Source: Algoriphagus sp. (lineage in GTDB: Bacteria; Bacteroidota; Bacteroidia; Cytophagales; Cyclobacteriaceae). From it: 64,000 nt of DNA. The stretch's first letter is position 1. Each line of letters starts with the position of its first letter. The DNA lies in the NCBI RefSeq assembly GCF_024305035.1, contig NZ_JAMWZB010000002.1, positions 162,252 to 226,251 on the forward strand. Direction: 5' to 3'. This document shows, piece by piece, positions 1 through 8,566 of this stretch. The notes under the pieces were generated by a model, which was given only the letters and a program-made list of their open reading frames with translations, was not told the DNA's origin and made no database searches. Made by a program: the position numbers and the translations under genes.

Positions 1-431
1 AAGTTGATTTTTACGCGCGATTTCAGGTGTTCCTCGATGATTTCATTGGCCTCAATGGCCAACAAAGCGGAGGTTTTGTAGGCTTGAATCAGGCCCCCAA
101 TCCCCAGTTTGGTGCCTCCGAAATAACGAACAACAACGATCAATATATAGGTTAGTTGATGCGAGCGAATCTGGCCCAAAATAGGGTCTCCGGCTGAATG
201 ATTGGGTTCGCCATCATCATTGGCTCGGTAATTTTCCCCGTCTTTTCCTAAAACCCAAGCAAAGCAATGATGTCGGGCATCGTAAAAGGTTTTTCGTAAA
301 TCAGCAAGATGGGCTTTAATTTCCTCTTCGGTTTTTACTGGAAAAGCGAAATAATGAAATTTACTGCTTTTGTCTTTATAAAGTCCCGAGGAGCTAGTGG
401 CAAGGGTGCGATAGGTATCGGAAAGATCCAT
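1..431 (-). CDS. YigZ/IMPACT family protein (partial, C-terminus beyond window)
   Basis: Read on the minus strand from ATG at 429-431 to the window edge, giving 143 residues with no stop. The N-terminal domain of the IMPACT/YigZ (UPF0029) family is recognisable: a start like MDLSDTYRTL, then KSSKFHYFAFPV, the conserved DARHHCFAWVLG segment, NDDGEPNHSAGDPILG, and VVRYFGGTKLGIGGL. These proteins are small conserved factors linked to translation and stress in other bacteria; the exact role here is not known. The usual family length is about 200 residues, so roughly the last third lies outside the window. It is divergent from the sugar operon that starts at 551. Family assignment is firm; function is inferred. 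Confidence 0.85.
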   Translation of the reverse strand, partial: MDLSDTYRTLATSSSGLYKDKSSKFHYFAFPVKTEEEIKAHLADLRKTFYDARHHCFAWVLGKDGENYRANDDGEPNHSAGDPILGQIRSHQLTYILIVVVRYFGGTKLGIGGLIQAYKTSALLAIEANEIIEEHLKSRVKIN

Positions 432-550
432 GGATGCGATCTAAGAGATCAATTCAAATTTTGTATTCAACTATCGAAGGTAGAAAATTAATACAGTGGA
501 TTTCCTGAATCAGTTCGAATTGTCTTAATTTGGACAGATCAAACCATCCA

Positions 551-964
551 ATGAGCTCGAAACTGACCCTTCAAAAAGTTCGATTTATCGATTTTCCAAC
601 GGCAACAGATACGACGGGAGTACTTCATTTTTTAGAAAGAAAAGACCTACTTCCCGGTGGAATCAAACGGGCTTTTTGGATCAGCCAGGTGAATGAGGAA
701 GCCAAAAGGGGGAATCATGCCCATCGGCGTGAGTGCCAGGTTTTGGTAGCTGTCAGCGGAGTGGTAAAGGTAAGCACACAGCAGCCCGGTCAAAAGGCGG
801 TTCAGTTTAAGTTGGATGGACCACAAGTGGGGCTTTTCATTCCGGCAATGACCTGGGTAGAAACCCAATTTTCGCCCGGATCCATTCTTTTGGGTTTTTC
901 CAATCACGAATTTTCTGAAAGCGATTATATCCGAGATTTCCATGAGTTTGAAAAATATCACTGA
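551..964 (+). CDS. FdtA/QdtA-like sugar 3,4-ketoisomerase (cupin, WxcM-like)
   Basis: A 137-residue cupin. Family members isomerise dTDP-4-keto-6-deoxyglucose to the 3-keto sugar, the step before a PLP aminotransferase adds nitrogen for dTDP-3-amino-sugars. The sequence shows the family hallmark RGNHAHR (residues 53-59), then ECQVLVAVSG, GLFIPAMTWVE and the closing SESDYIRDF. I start at the ATG at 551; an in-frame TTG at 530 would add seven residues without homology. It overlaps the next gene by 23 bases and so is probably translated with it. The partner 3-aminotransferase is not adjacent; the nearest DegT-family enzyme is at 43119. Some WxcM-like cupins have unknown substrates, so the precise sugar is unproven. 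Confidence 0.8.
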   Translation: MSSKLTLQKVRFIDFPTATDTTGVLHFLERKDLLPGGIKRAFWISQVNEEAKRGNHAHRRECQVLVAVSGVVKVSTQQPGQKAVQFKLDGPQVGLFIPAMTWVETQFSPGSILLGFSNHEFSESDYIRDFHEFEKYH

Positions 965-1880
965 CCAAGCATTTGGAGAGTATACACTCTCGGTATCTGA
1001 GGGAGATCCCTGTCAATTGGATTACTTTTTGGCATCCAATTTCAAGACCGAAAACCCATCCTCCTTGAAGGAATTTACCTGGAAAAAGGGCACAAAGGTA
1101 TTGGCATGTCTTCCCGTCACCGTCCAGGAAGGAGGTGTTTTAACTTCGTTGGATAAATCCCCTTTTGGAGGGATTTGGACGCAAACCACGCTGAAATCAA
1201 GGGATCTCCAAGAATTTATCCTTGCAGTGATGGAGTATGCACAGAAAATGGGATTTAGGGAATTGCGCTTGATTCAAGCACCAAAACCATATGAGTCACA
1301 TTCCGATTTGATCAATTACTTATTGTTCAAATCCGGTTTTGAGCTACAATCGATTTTGTCTCATCAGTTTTTCTTAGGGAAGAAGAAAATCAAAAAAATG
1401 GTTGATCAGCGATTTGCCAAAACCATGGCGAAGTTGAAGCAGGAACAGGCTGAAATCCAATCCGGTTTTATAGCGCAATTTTCCTTTTTGAATGATATCA
1501 AAAAATGGAACCTAAACCGCGGGTATAATTTTGAAGTGGATGAGGATGGTTTGATTAGGCAGGTCTCCTTATTTCCGGCGCGATATTTTTTGATTTCAAT
1601 CCTTAAGAACCAAAAGCCAATTGCCCATAGTTTGGCAGTTAAACTGACCTCAAATTCCTTCTATTATTTTCTTTCGGCTATCGATCCTGAGTCAGGATTA
1701 AAAAATGGAGGAGAGTACATGTTGATGAAATTGTTTCAGTTGGCCGTGGCAGAAAAATCTGAATTCATCGATTTAGGCACTTCTGATCAGCTTGGAGGTG
1801 CCAATCATCCCTTAATGTTTTTCAAATCACGTTTTTCCAACGATATTTCTAATAAAGTCAATTGGATTAAGTTTCTTTGA
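942..1880 (+). CDS. FemAB/GNAT-like acyltransferase family protein
   Basis: A 312-residue soluble protein with the layout of two-lobed FemAB/BioF2-like GNAT proteins: an N-terminal half with a KSPFGGIW motif near residue 77 and a C-terminal half containing PIAHSLAVK, YYFLSAIDPES, a GGEYMLMKLFQLA helix and FIDLGTSDQLGGANHPL, which resembles the acyl-CoA or aminoacyl-tRNA binding core. Such proteins transfer acyl or aminoacyl groups to cell-wall or sugar acceptors. It begins inside the end of the ketoisomerase gene and its stop is followed three bases later by the glycosyltransferase start, so the three genes form an operon. In FdtA pathways an acetyltransferase often acts on the amino sugar, which would fit, but the donor and acceptor cannot be told from sequence. 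Confidence 0.65.
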   Translation: MSLKNITDQAFGEYTLSVSEGDPCQLDYFLASNFKTENPSSLKEFTWKKGTKVLACLPVTVQEGGVLTSLDKSPFGGIWTQTTLKSRDLQEFILAVMEYAQKMGFRELRLIQAPKPYESHSDLINYLLFKSGFELQSILSHQFFLGKKKIKKMVDQRFAKTMAKLKQEQAEIQSGFIAQFSFLNDIKKWNLNRGYNFEVDEDGLIRQVSLFPARYFLISILKNQKPIAHSLAVKLTSNSFYYFLSAIDPESGLKNGGEYMLMKLFQLAVAEKSEFIDLGTSDQLGGANHPLMFFKSRFSNDISNKVNWIKFL

Positions 1881-1882
1881 TT

Positions 1883-2830
1883 ATGGTAAAACCTAGGGTT
1901 TGTATTATTTGCATTGCTTACAATCATGAGCACTGGATCCAGGAGGCCCTGGAGAGTGTTGCTATGCAGGATTATTATCACAAGGAACTCATCATTGTCG
2001 ATAATGGGAGCAGCGACCAAACCCGTGACAAAATCCAATCCTGGGTTACGAGTTTTACGGGATTATTTACAGTCAAAACCATTTTTAAAAATGAGGAGCA
2101 GCCCTACTGCGCGCTTTTCAATGAGGTATTAGCCGAAGTAGACTGTGAGTATGTGGTAGATTTGGCCGGAGATGATGTCTTTTACCCAGATCATCTGAGC
2201 CAGTCGGTGAAACTTCTGGAAAAGGATAACCAGGCAGCTTTTGTTTTTTCGGATGCCTATATTTTGGACCAAAGGGGGGGGGTAAATAATTTCTACAAGC
2301 GAAATGGCTTTGGGGAATTGATGGAAGTGATCGAGTTGGGAATTATCTACGAAACCTTACTGAAACGGAGTTTTATCTGTGCAGCCACGATAGTATTTAA
2401 CGCCCGAATTCTAAAAGCAGAAGGGGGATACGATGCGAGTTTATACTACGAGGATTTTGATATTCAACTTCGCCTGACCCGAAAATATCCTGTTTTGTTT
2501 TCTAATCACGTGGGGGTCTTAAAGCGTCAGCATCGCAATTCAATGTCCGCCGGCCAATATGCCAGTCACCGCTCAAATATGCTGCCTAGTACGGTTTTGA
2601 TTTGTGAAAAGGCAAAAGAGATGAATCGTACGCCACAGGAAGATCATGCTTTGGGAGAGCGGGTCATGTACGAGCTCAAACACGCCCTATGGTCGGCCAA
2701 TTTTCAAGCGGCAGATTCATTAATTGATCTTGGGAAAAGGCTAAAAATTAAACGACCTCTTTTTGGATTTTATAAGCTTTGGGCCAAAAGTAGAATCGAT
2801 ATTTCCTGGATTTACGAAAAAGCCACTTAG
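1883..2830 (+). CDS. Family 2 glycosyltransferase
   Basis: Inverting GT-A glycosyltransferase of about 315 residues that probably adds a sugar to a cell-surface glycan at the inner membrane. Visible features are the nucleotide-binding start VCIICIAYNHEHWIQEAL, VDNGSSDQTRDKI, the acidic DLAGDDVFY segment corresponding to the DXD metal-binding site (about residue 92), and a later YYEDFDIQLRL that fits the catalytic-base region. No membrane segment is evident. I use the ATG at 1883; a TTG two codons earlier overlaps the previous stop. It is the last gene of the 551-2830 operon and its stop overlaps the convergent gene at 2827. Nine consecutive G bases at 2274-2282 (codons R131-G132-G133) are currently in frame; slippage there would truncate the protein. 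Confidence 0.88.
   Translation: MVKPRVCIICIAYNHEHWIQEALESVAMQDYYHKELIIVDNGSSDQTRDKIQSWVTSFTGLFTVKTIFKNEEQPYCALFNEVLAEVDCEYVVDLAGDDVFYPDHLSQSVKLLEKDNQAAFVFSDAYILDQRGGVNNFYKRNGFGELMEVIELGIIYETLLKRSFICAATIVFNARILKAEGGYDASLYYEDFDIQLRLTRKYPVLFSNHVGVLKRQHRNSMSAGQYASHRSNMLPSTVLICEKAKEMNRTPQEDHALGERVMYELKHALWSANFQAADSLIDLGKRLKIKRPLFGFYKLWAKSRIDISWIYEKAT
2274..2282 (+). repeat. G9 homopolymer inside glycosyltransferase gene
   Basis: Nine G bases in a row within the GT2 coding sequence. The reading frame is maintained at this length. Long poly-G tracts in surface-glycan genes are known slipped-strand phase-variation sites in other bacteria; whether this one varies cannot be seen from a single sequence. 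Confidence 0.9.
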
Positions 2831-4098
2831 CCTACGATTACTTCCAGGAATGGGGAATCTTTAAAATACTTTTCTCCGGTTTGAAGGATGTCTTCAGATG
2901 AAAACCGTCTTAGAAACTCCAGTTTTTTGGCGTAAAAATCCAAATCTAAGCCAGAATGATGAACGGCTCGGAATCGATCCATCAGATCAAAAGAAGAGCT
3001 AAAACGACTCAACATCTGACCGATCTGGTAGTTCCGGACCGTTTCAAGTTCCTCCTGTTCCAAAGGTTCATGGACCAACCGCTGGATTTCACGATGGATT
3101 TCAGAAATGACTTCGCGGTTAAACGATTTCTGGACATCGGCACTGATGACCCAATAATTTGAGTTTCCGATTTCAGCTAGGCTGGAAAAGATTCCATAGG
3201 TGTGCCCTTTGTCTTCACGGATGTTTTTGATCAATCGAGAGCCAAAATACCCACCCAGTATGGTATTGAAAATGCTGAGAGAAATAAAATCCGGGTGATT
3301 TTTTGGGATAGAATAATAGCCTAGGCGAATGCTACTTTGAACCGCTGTTTCACGATTCTCGTGTAGTACCTCCATGGGGTTGAATTCATGGGAAATGATT
3401 CCCGAAGCCTTTGTTCTGATGGGGATTTGTTCAAGAAAATCTAAGATGTTTCTAAGCTTTTGGGAACTAAAGTCTCCTGAAATAAAGATTTCTGTTTCTT
3501 GCCACAATAAATGATCCCGATAAAAATGAATTTTTTCTGGATCGATGAGATCAACCTCCTTCTCTCCAATTTCAAAGCCGTAGGGATGCGTTGCTCCAAA
3601 GAGGCCTTTTCGAAACAACTGTCCTGCCCGAGAGGAGGTTCTTTCTCGTTCGAGTTGAATACTCAATCTTCGTTGGGACTTTCGTTTTTCCAGTATTTCT
3701 GGAGTAAAACTGGGTTGTTGAATCAGGTCCACCATCAACTCCAATACCGCCATGAGGTGCTTTTGAGTACTCAAAAGCGAGAGGCCCTCTTTGGAAAAAG
3801 TCAAAATTGGGCTGATTTCACTGGCGTGAAAGTCAAGGAAATTAGCGACATCCTGGCTAGACTTACTGGTGGTACCTTCCGATAGCATCTGTAAGGTAAA
3901 AGACGGAAGAAGGGTTTGCTCGAGGGGAAGCTTGTCCCGCTGCCCTTGGCAGGTGATGTCTATTTTTACCGCATCAATTCCCTGAGTGGGAAAATAAAAA
4001 ACGTGGATTCCATTGGAGAGCGTAAATTTTTCCGGATAGCGTAATTCAAAATCCTCCGGAATTTTAAATTCAGGTGCTTGACTTCGGTCTAATAGCAT
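2827..4098 (-). CDS. M16-family peptidase-like protein lacking the zinc site
   Basis: A 423-residue protein with the M16 (insulinase/processing-peptidase) fold: start region FTLSNGIHVFYFP, a central KRKSQRRLSIQLERER helix, NPMEVLHENRETAVQSSIRLGY, and the C-terminal half FNTILGGYFGSRLIKNIREDKG, the usual second-lobe signature. The metal-binding HxxEH motif is absent: the equivalent place before MLSEGT reads S66-F-T-L-Q70, so neither histidine nor the glutamate remains. It should therefore be catalytically inactive, like the non-catalytic partner in paired bacterial M16 proteins. No active partner is present nearby. No signal peptide is evident. It overlaps porV by one base and is the last gene of the operon from 9905. 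Its stop overlaps the convergent glycosyltransferase stop. Confidence 0.85.
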   Translation of the reverse strand: MLLDRSQAPEFKIPEDFELRYPEKFTLSNGIHVFYFPTQGIDAVKIDITCQGQRDKLPLEQTLLPSFTLQMLSEGTTSKSSQDVANFLDFHASEISPILTFSKEGLSLLSTQKHLMAVLELMVDLIQQPSFTPEILEKRKSQRRLSIQLERERTSSRAGQLFRKGLFGATHPYGFEIGEKEVDLIDPEKIHFYRDHLLWQETEIFISGDFSSQKLRNILDFLEQIPIRTKASGIISHEFNPMEVLHENRETAVQSSIRLGYYSIPKNHPDFISLSIFNTILGGYFGSRLIKNIREDKGHTYGIFSSLAEIGNSNYWVISADVQKSFNREVISEIHREIQRLVHEPLEQEELETVRNYQIGQMLSRFSSSFDLMDRFRAVHHSGLDLDFYAKKLEFLRRFSSEDILQTGEKYFKDSPFLEVIVG

Positions 4099-5312
4099 TA
4101 GTTGGATGCGATCGTATAAAGCAAGGAGAACCTCAGGGTCTCTGCAAGTGGATGGTTTTGGGTTTGAGGTACCAAGTAGGAGAAGTCGAAACCTAGTCTT
4201 TTCAGATCAAAACCTGCACCCATGGTAAAATATCTTCGTCCACCTTTGTTTGGATTTTCATAAAAATACCCCGTTCTCAAGGCAAATTTTTCATTGTAGG
4301 AGTATTCTACCCCGAAAGAAACCATCACTTCCTGTAACTCCTCGGAAAATCCATCCGGAGCGTCGGCAAAAGAACCGAACATACCCGAAATCAAGGGTCT
4401 ATTGGGATCTTTACCTCTCAAGACTTCCAAATTGCCATTTTCATCGGTGTAGAGGCTTCCATTATCGTTGGTTCGATAAACCGGAGGAGTAGGAACTAAA
4501 AGTTTGTTGAAATCCAGGGCAAAGGTGATGGAGTTCAATTCATTCAATTCGATCCCATAAGCGGTCCCGATTCTGAAATTTGTGGGGATGAAGTCCAAAT
4601 CGTCTGCAGAATTGTAGGTGATTTTTGGACCGATATTGGTCAAGCTAACACCCCAGGAGAAGGTTCCTTCTCTAGACCCCGCCAAGATGGGTTTTGAATA
4701 ATAAAGTCCTACATCCGTGCCCACACTGACACCGGGTCTTCCTTCAGATCCTCCCACCGAAGAAATACTTCCGGATAAATTGGAATGAATAAATCGAGCG
4801 GAGATCCCCAGGCCTAAATTAGAAGATAATTTTCTAGAGTAAGTACCCCCGATGGCAATATCCCGGGGATTGAATTCTCCCAGCGGATTCCCCCGTCCAT
4901 CGGTGAGTTGGATATCGCCCATGTTAAAATAACGAAGATCAAAACCAAAGGCCGAATTTTCATCAATTTTGAAAAAGCCCGTCAGGTAGCTCAAAGACAT
5001 GTCGTTCACCAATTTGCCAAGCCAAGGTGAGTAGGAAAGGGAAAACCCTGAGTTATCTTTAACAAAAGCAAGTTTGCCAGCATTCCAGTGCGCCGAATTG
5101 GCATCCGGAGAGGTAGCCACTCCCACATCTCCCATTGCCGAATGTCTGGAGTCGGGTGCAAAATTCAAAAATGGAACAGCCGTCGTAATGACACGGCGGT
5201 CTGGGTCCTGACCGGAAATGATTACAGAGTTTTGTGCAATGGTCGAATAGCTAGCCAGAGCGAAAAGTGCAATCAGTATGCTTGTCCGGTTTGTTTTGGC
5301 CATAGATTTCAT
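4098..5312 (-). CDS. porV: Type IX secretion outer-membrane shuttle protein PorV
   Basis: A 404-residue FadL-like outer-membrane beta-barrel protein. In type IX secretion, PorV collects cargo from the SprA translocon and brings it to the PorU sortase. It shows an N-terminal signal peptide (hydrophobic ILIALFALASYSTIA, cleavage after AIAQ-like STIAQ), then the family-typical AVPFLNFAPDSRHSAMGD with GVATSPDANSAHWNAGKLAF, many amphipathic strands (SWGVSLTNIGPKI, VMVSFGVEYSYNEKFALRTGYF) and a terminal strand TLRFSLLYTI. It starts within the porU stop (ATGA, four-base overlap) and overlaps the M16-like gene by one base, indicating coupled translation. Length and layout match known PorV proteins; assignment is firm. 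Confidence 0.93.
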   Translation of the reverse strand: MKSMAKTNRTSILIALFALASYSTIAQNSVIISGQDPDRRVITTAVPFLNFAPDSRHSAMGDVGVATSPDANSAHWNAGKLAFVKDNSGFSLSYSPWLGKLVNDMSLSYLTGFFKIDENSAFGFDLRYFNMGDIQLTDGRGNPLGEFNPRDIAIGGTYSRKLSSNLGLGISARFIHSNLSGSISSVGGSEGRPGVSVGTDVGLYYSKPILAGSREGTFSWGVSLTNIGPKITYNSADDLDFIPTNFRIGTAYGIELNELNSITFALDFNKLLVPTPPVYRTNDNGSLYTDENGNLEVLRGKDPNRPLISGMFGSFADAPDGFSEELQEVMVSFGVEYSYNEKFALRTGYFYENPNKGGRRYFTMGAGFDLKRLGFDFSYLVPQTQNHPLAETLRFSLLYTIASN

Positions 5313-8300
5313 TCAATTATGATTTTCCCGCTGGCAATAGCAGTGGTTTGATCCACTTCTGACTGTAGCGCTATTTTGTAAATATAAGTTCCTTTTGCTG
5401 GATATTTGGTTTGGTTTTGTAAAAAAATCCAAGATAAATCATCAATCACAGCATCAGCTTCCACTAAACGAAGGGAATCTTCAAATAGTATTCGTCCTTC
5501 TGAGGTATAAACTACTAAGATTAAATTAAGGTTTTCACCCGGTCGATTATGGTTGATTTCAAACTTGCTTTGAAGAGAGGTGGGATTGGGGAAAGTGGAG
5601 TGAGAAAGGATTTGAATCCGTTCACTTCCTGCCACCTCGATTGGGTAGGTTCGGGTCGTTTCATTGCCTGCCAAATCAAATGCGGTAATTCGGACTTGGT
5701 TGCTTCCTTCCCGCAGCGCAGTGAGCGTTAGATTTACTTTTCCACGGATAAAGTCCCCCTCTAGTGCTTGGTAGTCGTTGTTTAGAATCACCGGAGGGCT
5801 ATCATTGACTTGCAGAATCAAGTTTTTACTAGGGTCTAGCCCACTGATATCAATTCCACTGCGGTCTTCTAGGGTGATTTCAGCCGGGATTTGGCGGGTT
5901 TGAAAGGATTCTGCTTGATCGGCAGGGATGCCATCCACCCATAAATTGACGATTGGTCCGGCTTCATCTTCTGCAAACCCCTGTGCTAATCCGCCGAGTA
6001 GCGGACGACTAAACCCGGAGGCGTCTTGTTGCCGCTGCTCATCGACTGCAAAAATTCGGATTGCCCCTCTTGCGGTCTGTTCGGCTACCTGAGCCGGGAT
6101 TTTCAGTTTTCCGGAAATGGTTCCATTTGCAACGGGTACATTCCCTTGAAAAAGCAGTGTTTTTTCCTCTGTAAACACCGTGCTGCTACTTTCATCCCCC
6201 AAGGTCTCCACGGGTTTGGGGCGGTCCCAAACTTGAATGAGAGCCGATCCATTAAATTGGCTAGCTAATTCACCGGATTCCGGATCGACGACCTCGGCTT
6301 CATAGCTGACTTCACTTGCCGCAGAAAGCGATTCTACCTTTTCTCCCCTTTGATTTTTCAATTCGGTAAGTCTGACCTCAAAGTTGGGTGAGGCTAATCG
6401 GAGCGAAGGGTCTCCTAAGAGGCTGAAATTCCGGTTGAGTGAGCCATTCAAACTGTTGTTTTTGGTTTCTTTGAAAATTGATCCCAGATCAGCGAATGCC
6501 TGATCTGGGGTTTGAAAAACCGCTTGGACAAAAGCTTGATTCAAGGAAAAATTGATACTACTGAAAACCGGCCTTCCAGTGGTCAATAAACCAATTGCCC
6601 CTTTTGCTTCGACGGTCAATAATTCTTCTGCTGCTGAACGGATAAATGGACTATCGTGGCGCCCAAATTCGCAAGTGGCCGTAATCCAAAGCGGAAGGTT
6701 TCGTTGAACGGGCCAGTCTTGGATATCCTCTATCCGAAAAACCTGCTCTGCGGCAAGGGTAGTTTCATTGCCGTGTCCGATGTAATTTAAAAACAAAGTA
6801 CCCTCCTGTAAGGTGCTTTTTAAAGCTTCTCTGGCAGCAGGTATCCGTTGGGTGTTTCCCTCGCGAATTTGCTCATACCGATCCAAATAAAGCTTGGTTT
6901 GACTGAACTCTGGATGATTGGTGGCCAAATAGTGACTGTGTGATTCGGCATCTCGGAGGTGAATATTAGTATCTGCATCATCGGCCATCAAGGTAAAATT
7001 TCGTTTCCATTGCAGGCCAGAGGGGTTGGATTCGTACTGGATTATTTTTTCGACCACGATGCGGGCTTCTCTGGAGTTGATCACCGGTAGTCTACCTACT
7101 CCGATTTGAAGGATTTCATCACCCTCCCTGCTTTCGATCCATTCTCCTTGGCCAAAATCAAGTAAGCCAAAAAAATCATCCGAACTAAATGTTGTCAGCG
7201 GATTGAGACTGGTTCTGCTGGTATAGGTTGGGATCAAATTGGGTCTACCCCCTAGTCTCCCTTTGTAATCGTAAGTTCCTTTTCCAAAAAGTAATACATT
7301 TTTCAACTGCTTTCCCCGATGGTAATGCCAGGCGATAAAGTTGCGGATAGCCACGGGGTCAGGATTTCCATAGCCAAATTCATCATAAATGGCCGGTAAC
7401 CGAACTACCTCAGCAACTACCCCCTGTGAAAGTTTGTGAATTCGAAGGGATTCGGCAGCTTGGAGGAGTAAATCCGGACTGATAATCAATAAATCAGGCC
7501 AAACGGTGGAGCCTCGAAGGTTCGGGTCAACCGGAGCCAACTGCTCAATGGCTTGAATATCTTTGTCCTCAAAAATAACTATTTCAGAGGCATTGATCTG
7601 AACGGGGTTCCCCGCATGTGAAATTTGTATGGGCTGGTAAAAATCTTCAATTGCCCAAACGAACTGCTCTTCTCGGAGGTGAAGGTTGCTGAAGTTTTGG
7701 CTGGATTGGTAAGCCCCACTGGAGGGATTTTCAGGGTCAATGGGCCTTCCTACCAGCACATAATTCAAGTACCCAGAAGCTGATGAATTGCTACTTTGGT
7801 ATTCAAGGCGGAGGGCATTGAGTTGACCATTTTCAGGCTGAAATTCAGCTTGAAACTCCGATTCGATTCCCTTGATGCCGTAGGTGGAGCTAGGAATAGC
7901 AGCGATTTCGAGGGATTGAATAACTTGTTCCTGAGCTATAATTTCAAACTTTCCCCCCCCGGTGGAAGCACTCATCAAAACGCCTCGAATTTTCCAAAGT
8001 TTGTCGCTTGAGCTTGCTAAATCAACGGCAAAAGACCGAGATCCGCCTGCTCGAATGGGATCAGAGTACCAAACTCTCCCAGAATTTAAAAGATTAACCG
8101 CATCTTCTTTGATTGATTTCCACTGATATAAAGTTGAGCCTATGGAGTTTGTTTCAATAGCTTCCACTTTTCGGATTCGTTGGGGCTGTTGGGTCTGTCC
8201 AATCAGGTAATTTAAGGTATCCAGGTAATAATGGTGGCGGTAGGAAGGATTTCCCAGCGAATCGGAAATGACATGTGGACCGGTGAGAAAAACCCGCAGG

Positions 8301-8566
8301 CCGGTGGCTGTTTCTTCAGCTGGGATTTCTCGTAAATCCAAACTGGCAGAATCCAGCTTTTGGGGAAGTCGTCCCGGATATCCAAAAAAAGAAACCTGGG
8401 AGGGTTCCGACCAGCCCAGTTCGGCCAATTGTTGATTTGAAATTTCATATATCCCGGTTTGGGTGACTGGGAACTTATAAAATCGCCCTTGAGCCAAAGT
8501 CTGCTCCATGAGCAGAAAAAGCCCAGCTATTCCCAGAAGTATTTTTATTCGTGAATGTAAAATCAT
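5309..8566 (-). CDS. porU: Type IX secretion sortase PorU (C25-like)
   Basis: A 1085-residue surface protein of the gingipain-like C25 family. PorU cuts the C-terminal sorting domain from secreted cargo and links cargo to lipopolysaccharide at the outer membrane. Visible parts: signal peptide (residues 1-26, ending TLAQG), an N-terminal beta-rich region, the caspase-like catalytic domain from about 355 to 690 with His598 in LNYIGHGNE and Cys632 in WITATCEFGRHDSPF, an immunoglobulin-like region, and a C-terminal domain beginning near FPNPTS with a final GTYIYKIAL strand typical of type IX sorting domains. It overlaps pssA upstream and porV downstream by four bases each. A run of eight G codon bases (plus-strand C8 at 7953-7960) encodes TGGGK. 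Confidence 0.94.
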   Translation of the reverse strand: MILHSRIKILLGIAGLFLLMEQTLAQGRFYKFPVTQTGIYEISNQQLAELGWSEPSQVSFFGYPGRLPQKLDSASLDLREIPAEETATGLRVFLTGPHVISDSLGNPSYRHHYYLDTLNYLIGQTQQPQRIRKVEAIETNSIGSTLYQWKSIKEDAVNLLNSGRVWYSDPIRAGGSRSFAVDLASSSDKLWKIRGVLMSASTGGGKFEIIAQEQVIQSLEIAAIPSSTYGIKGIESEFQAEFQPENGQLNALRLEYQSSNSSASGYLNYVLVGRPIDPENPSSGAYQSSQNFSNLHLREEQFVWAIEDFYQPIQISHAGNPVQINASEIVIFEDKDIQAIEQLAPVDPNLRGSTVWPDLLIISPDLLLQAAESLRIHKLSQGVVAEVVRLPAIYDEFGYGNPDPVAIRNFIAWHYHRGKQLKNVLLFGKGTYDYKGRLGGRPNLIPTYTSRTSLNPLTTFSSDDFFGLLDFGQGEWIESREGDEILQIGVGRLPVINSREARIVVEKIIQYESNPSGLQWKRNFTLMADDADTNIHLRDAESHSHYLATNHPEFSQTKLYLDRYEQIREGNTQRIPAAREALKSTLQEGTLFLNYIGHGNETTLAAEQVFRIEDIQDWPVQRNLPLWITATCEFGRHDSPFIRSAAEELLTVEAKGAIGLLTTGRPVFSSINFSLNQAFVQAVFQTPDQAFADLGSIFKETKNNSLNGSLNRNFSLLGDPSLRLASPNFEVRLTELKNQRGEKVESLSAASEVSYEAEVVDPESGELASQFNGSALIQVWDRPKPVETLGDESSSTVFTEEKTLLFQGNVPVANGTISGKLKIPAQVAEQTARGAIRIFAVDEQRQQDASGFSRPLLGGLAQGFAEDEAGPIVNLWVDGIPADQAESFQTRQIPAEITLEDRSGIDISGLDPSKNLILQVNDSPPVILNNDYQALEGDFIRGKVNLTLTALREGSNQVRITAFDLAGNETTRTYPIEVAGSERIQILSHSTFPNPTSLQSKFEINHNRPGENLNLILVVYTSEGRILFEDSLRLVEADAVIDDLSWIFLQNQTKYPAKGTYIYKIALQSEVDQTTAIASGKIIIE

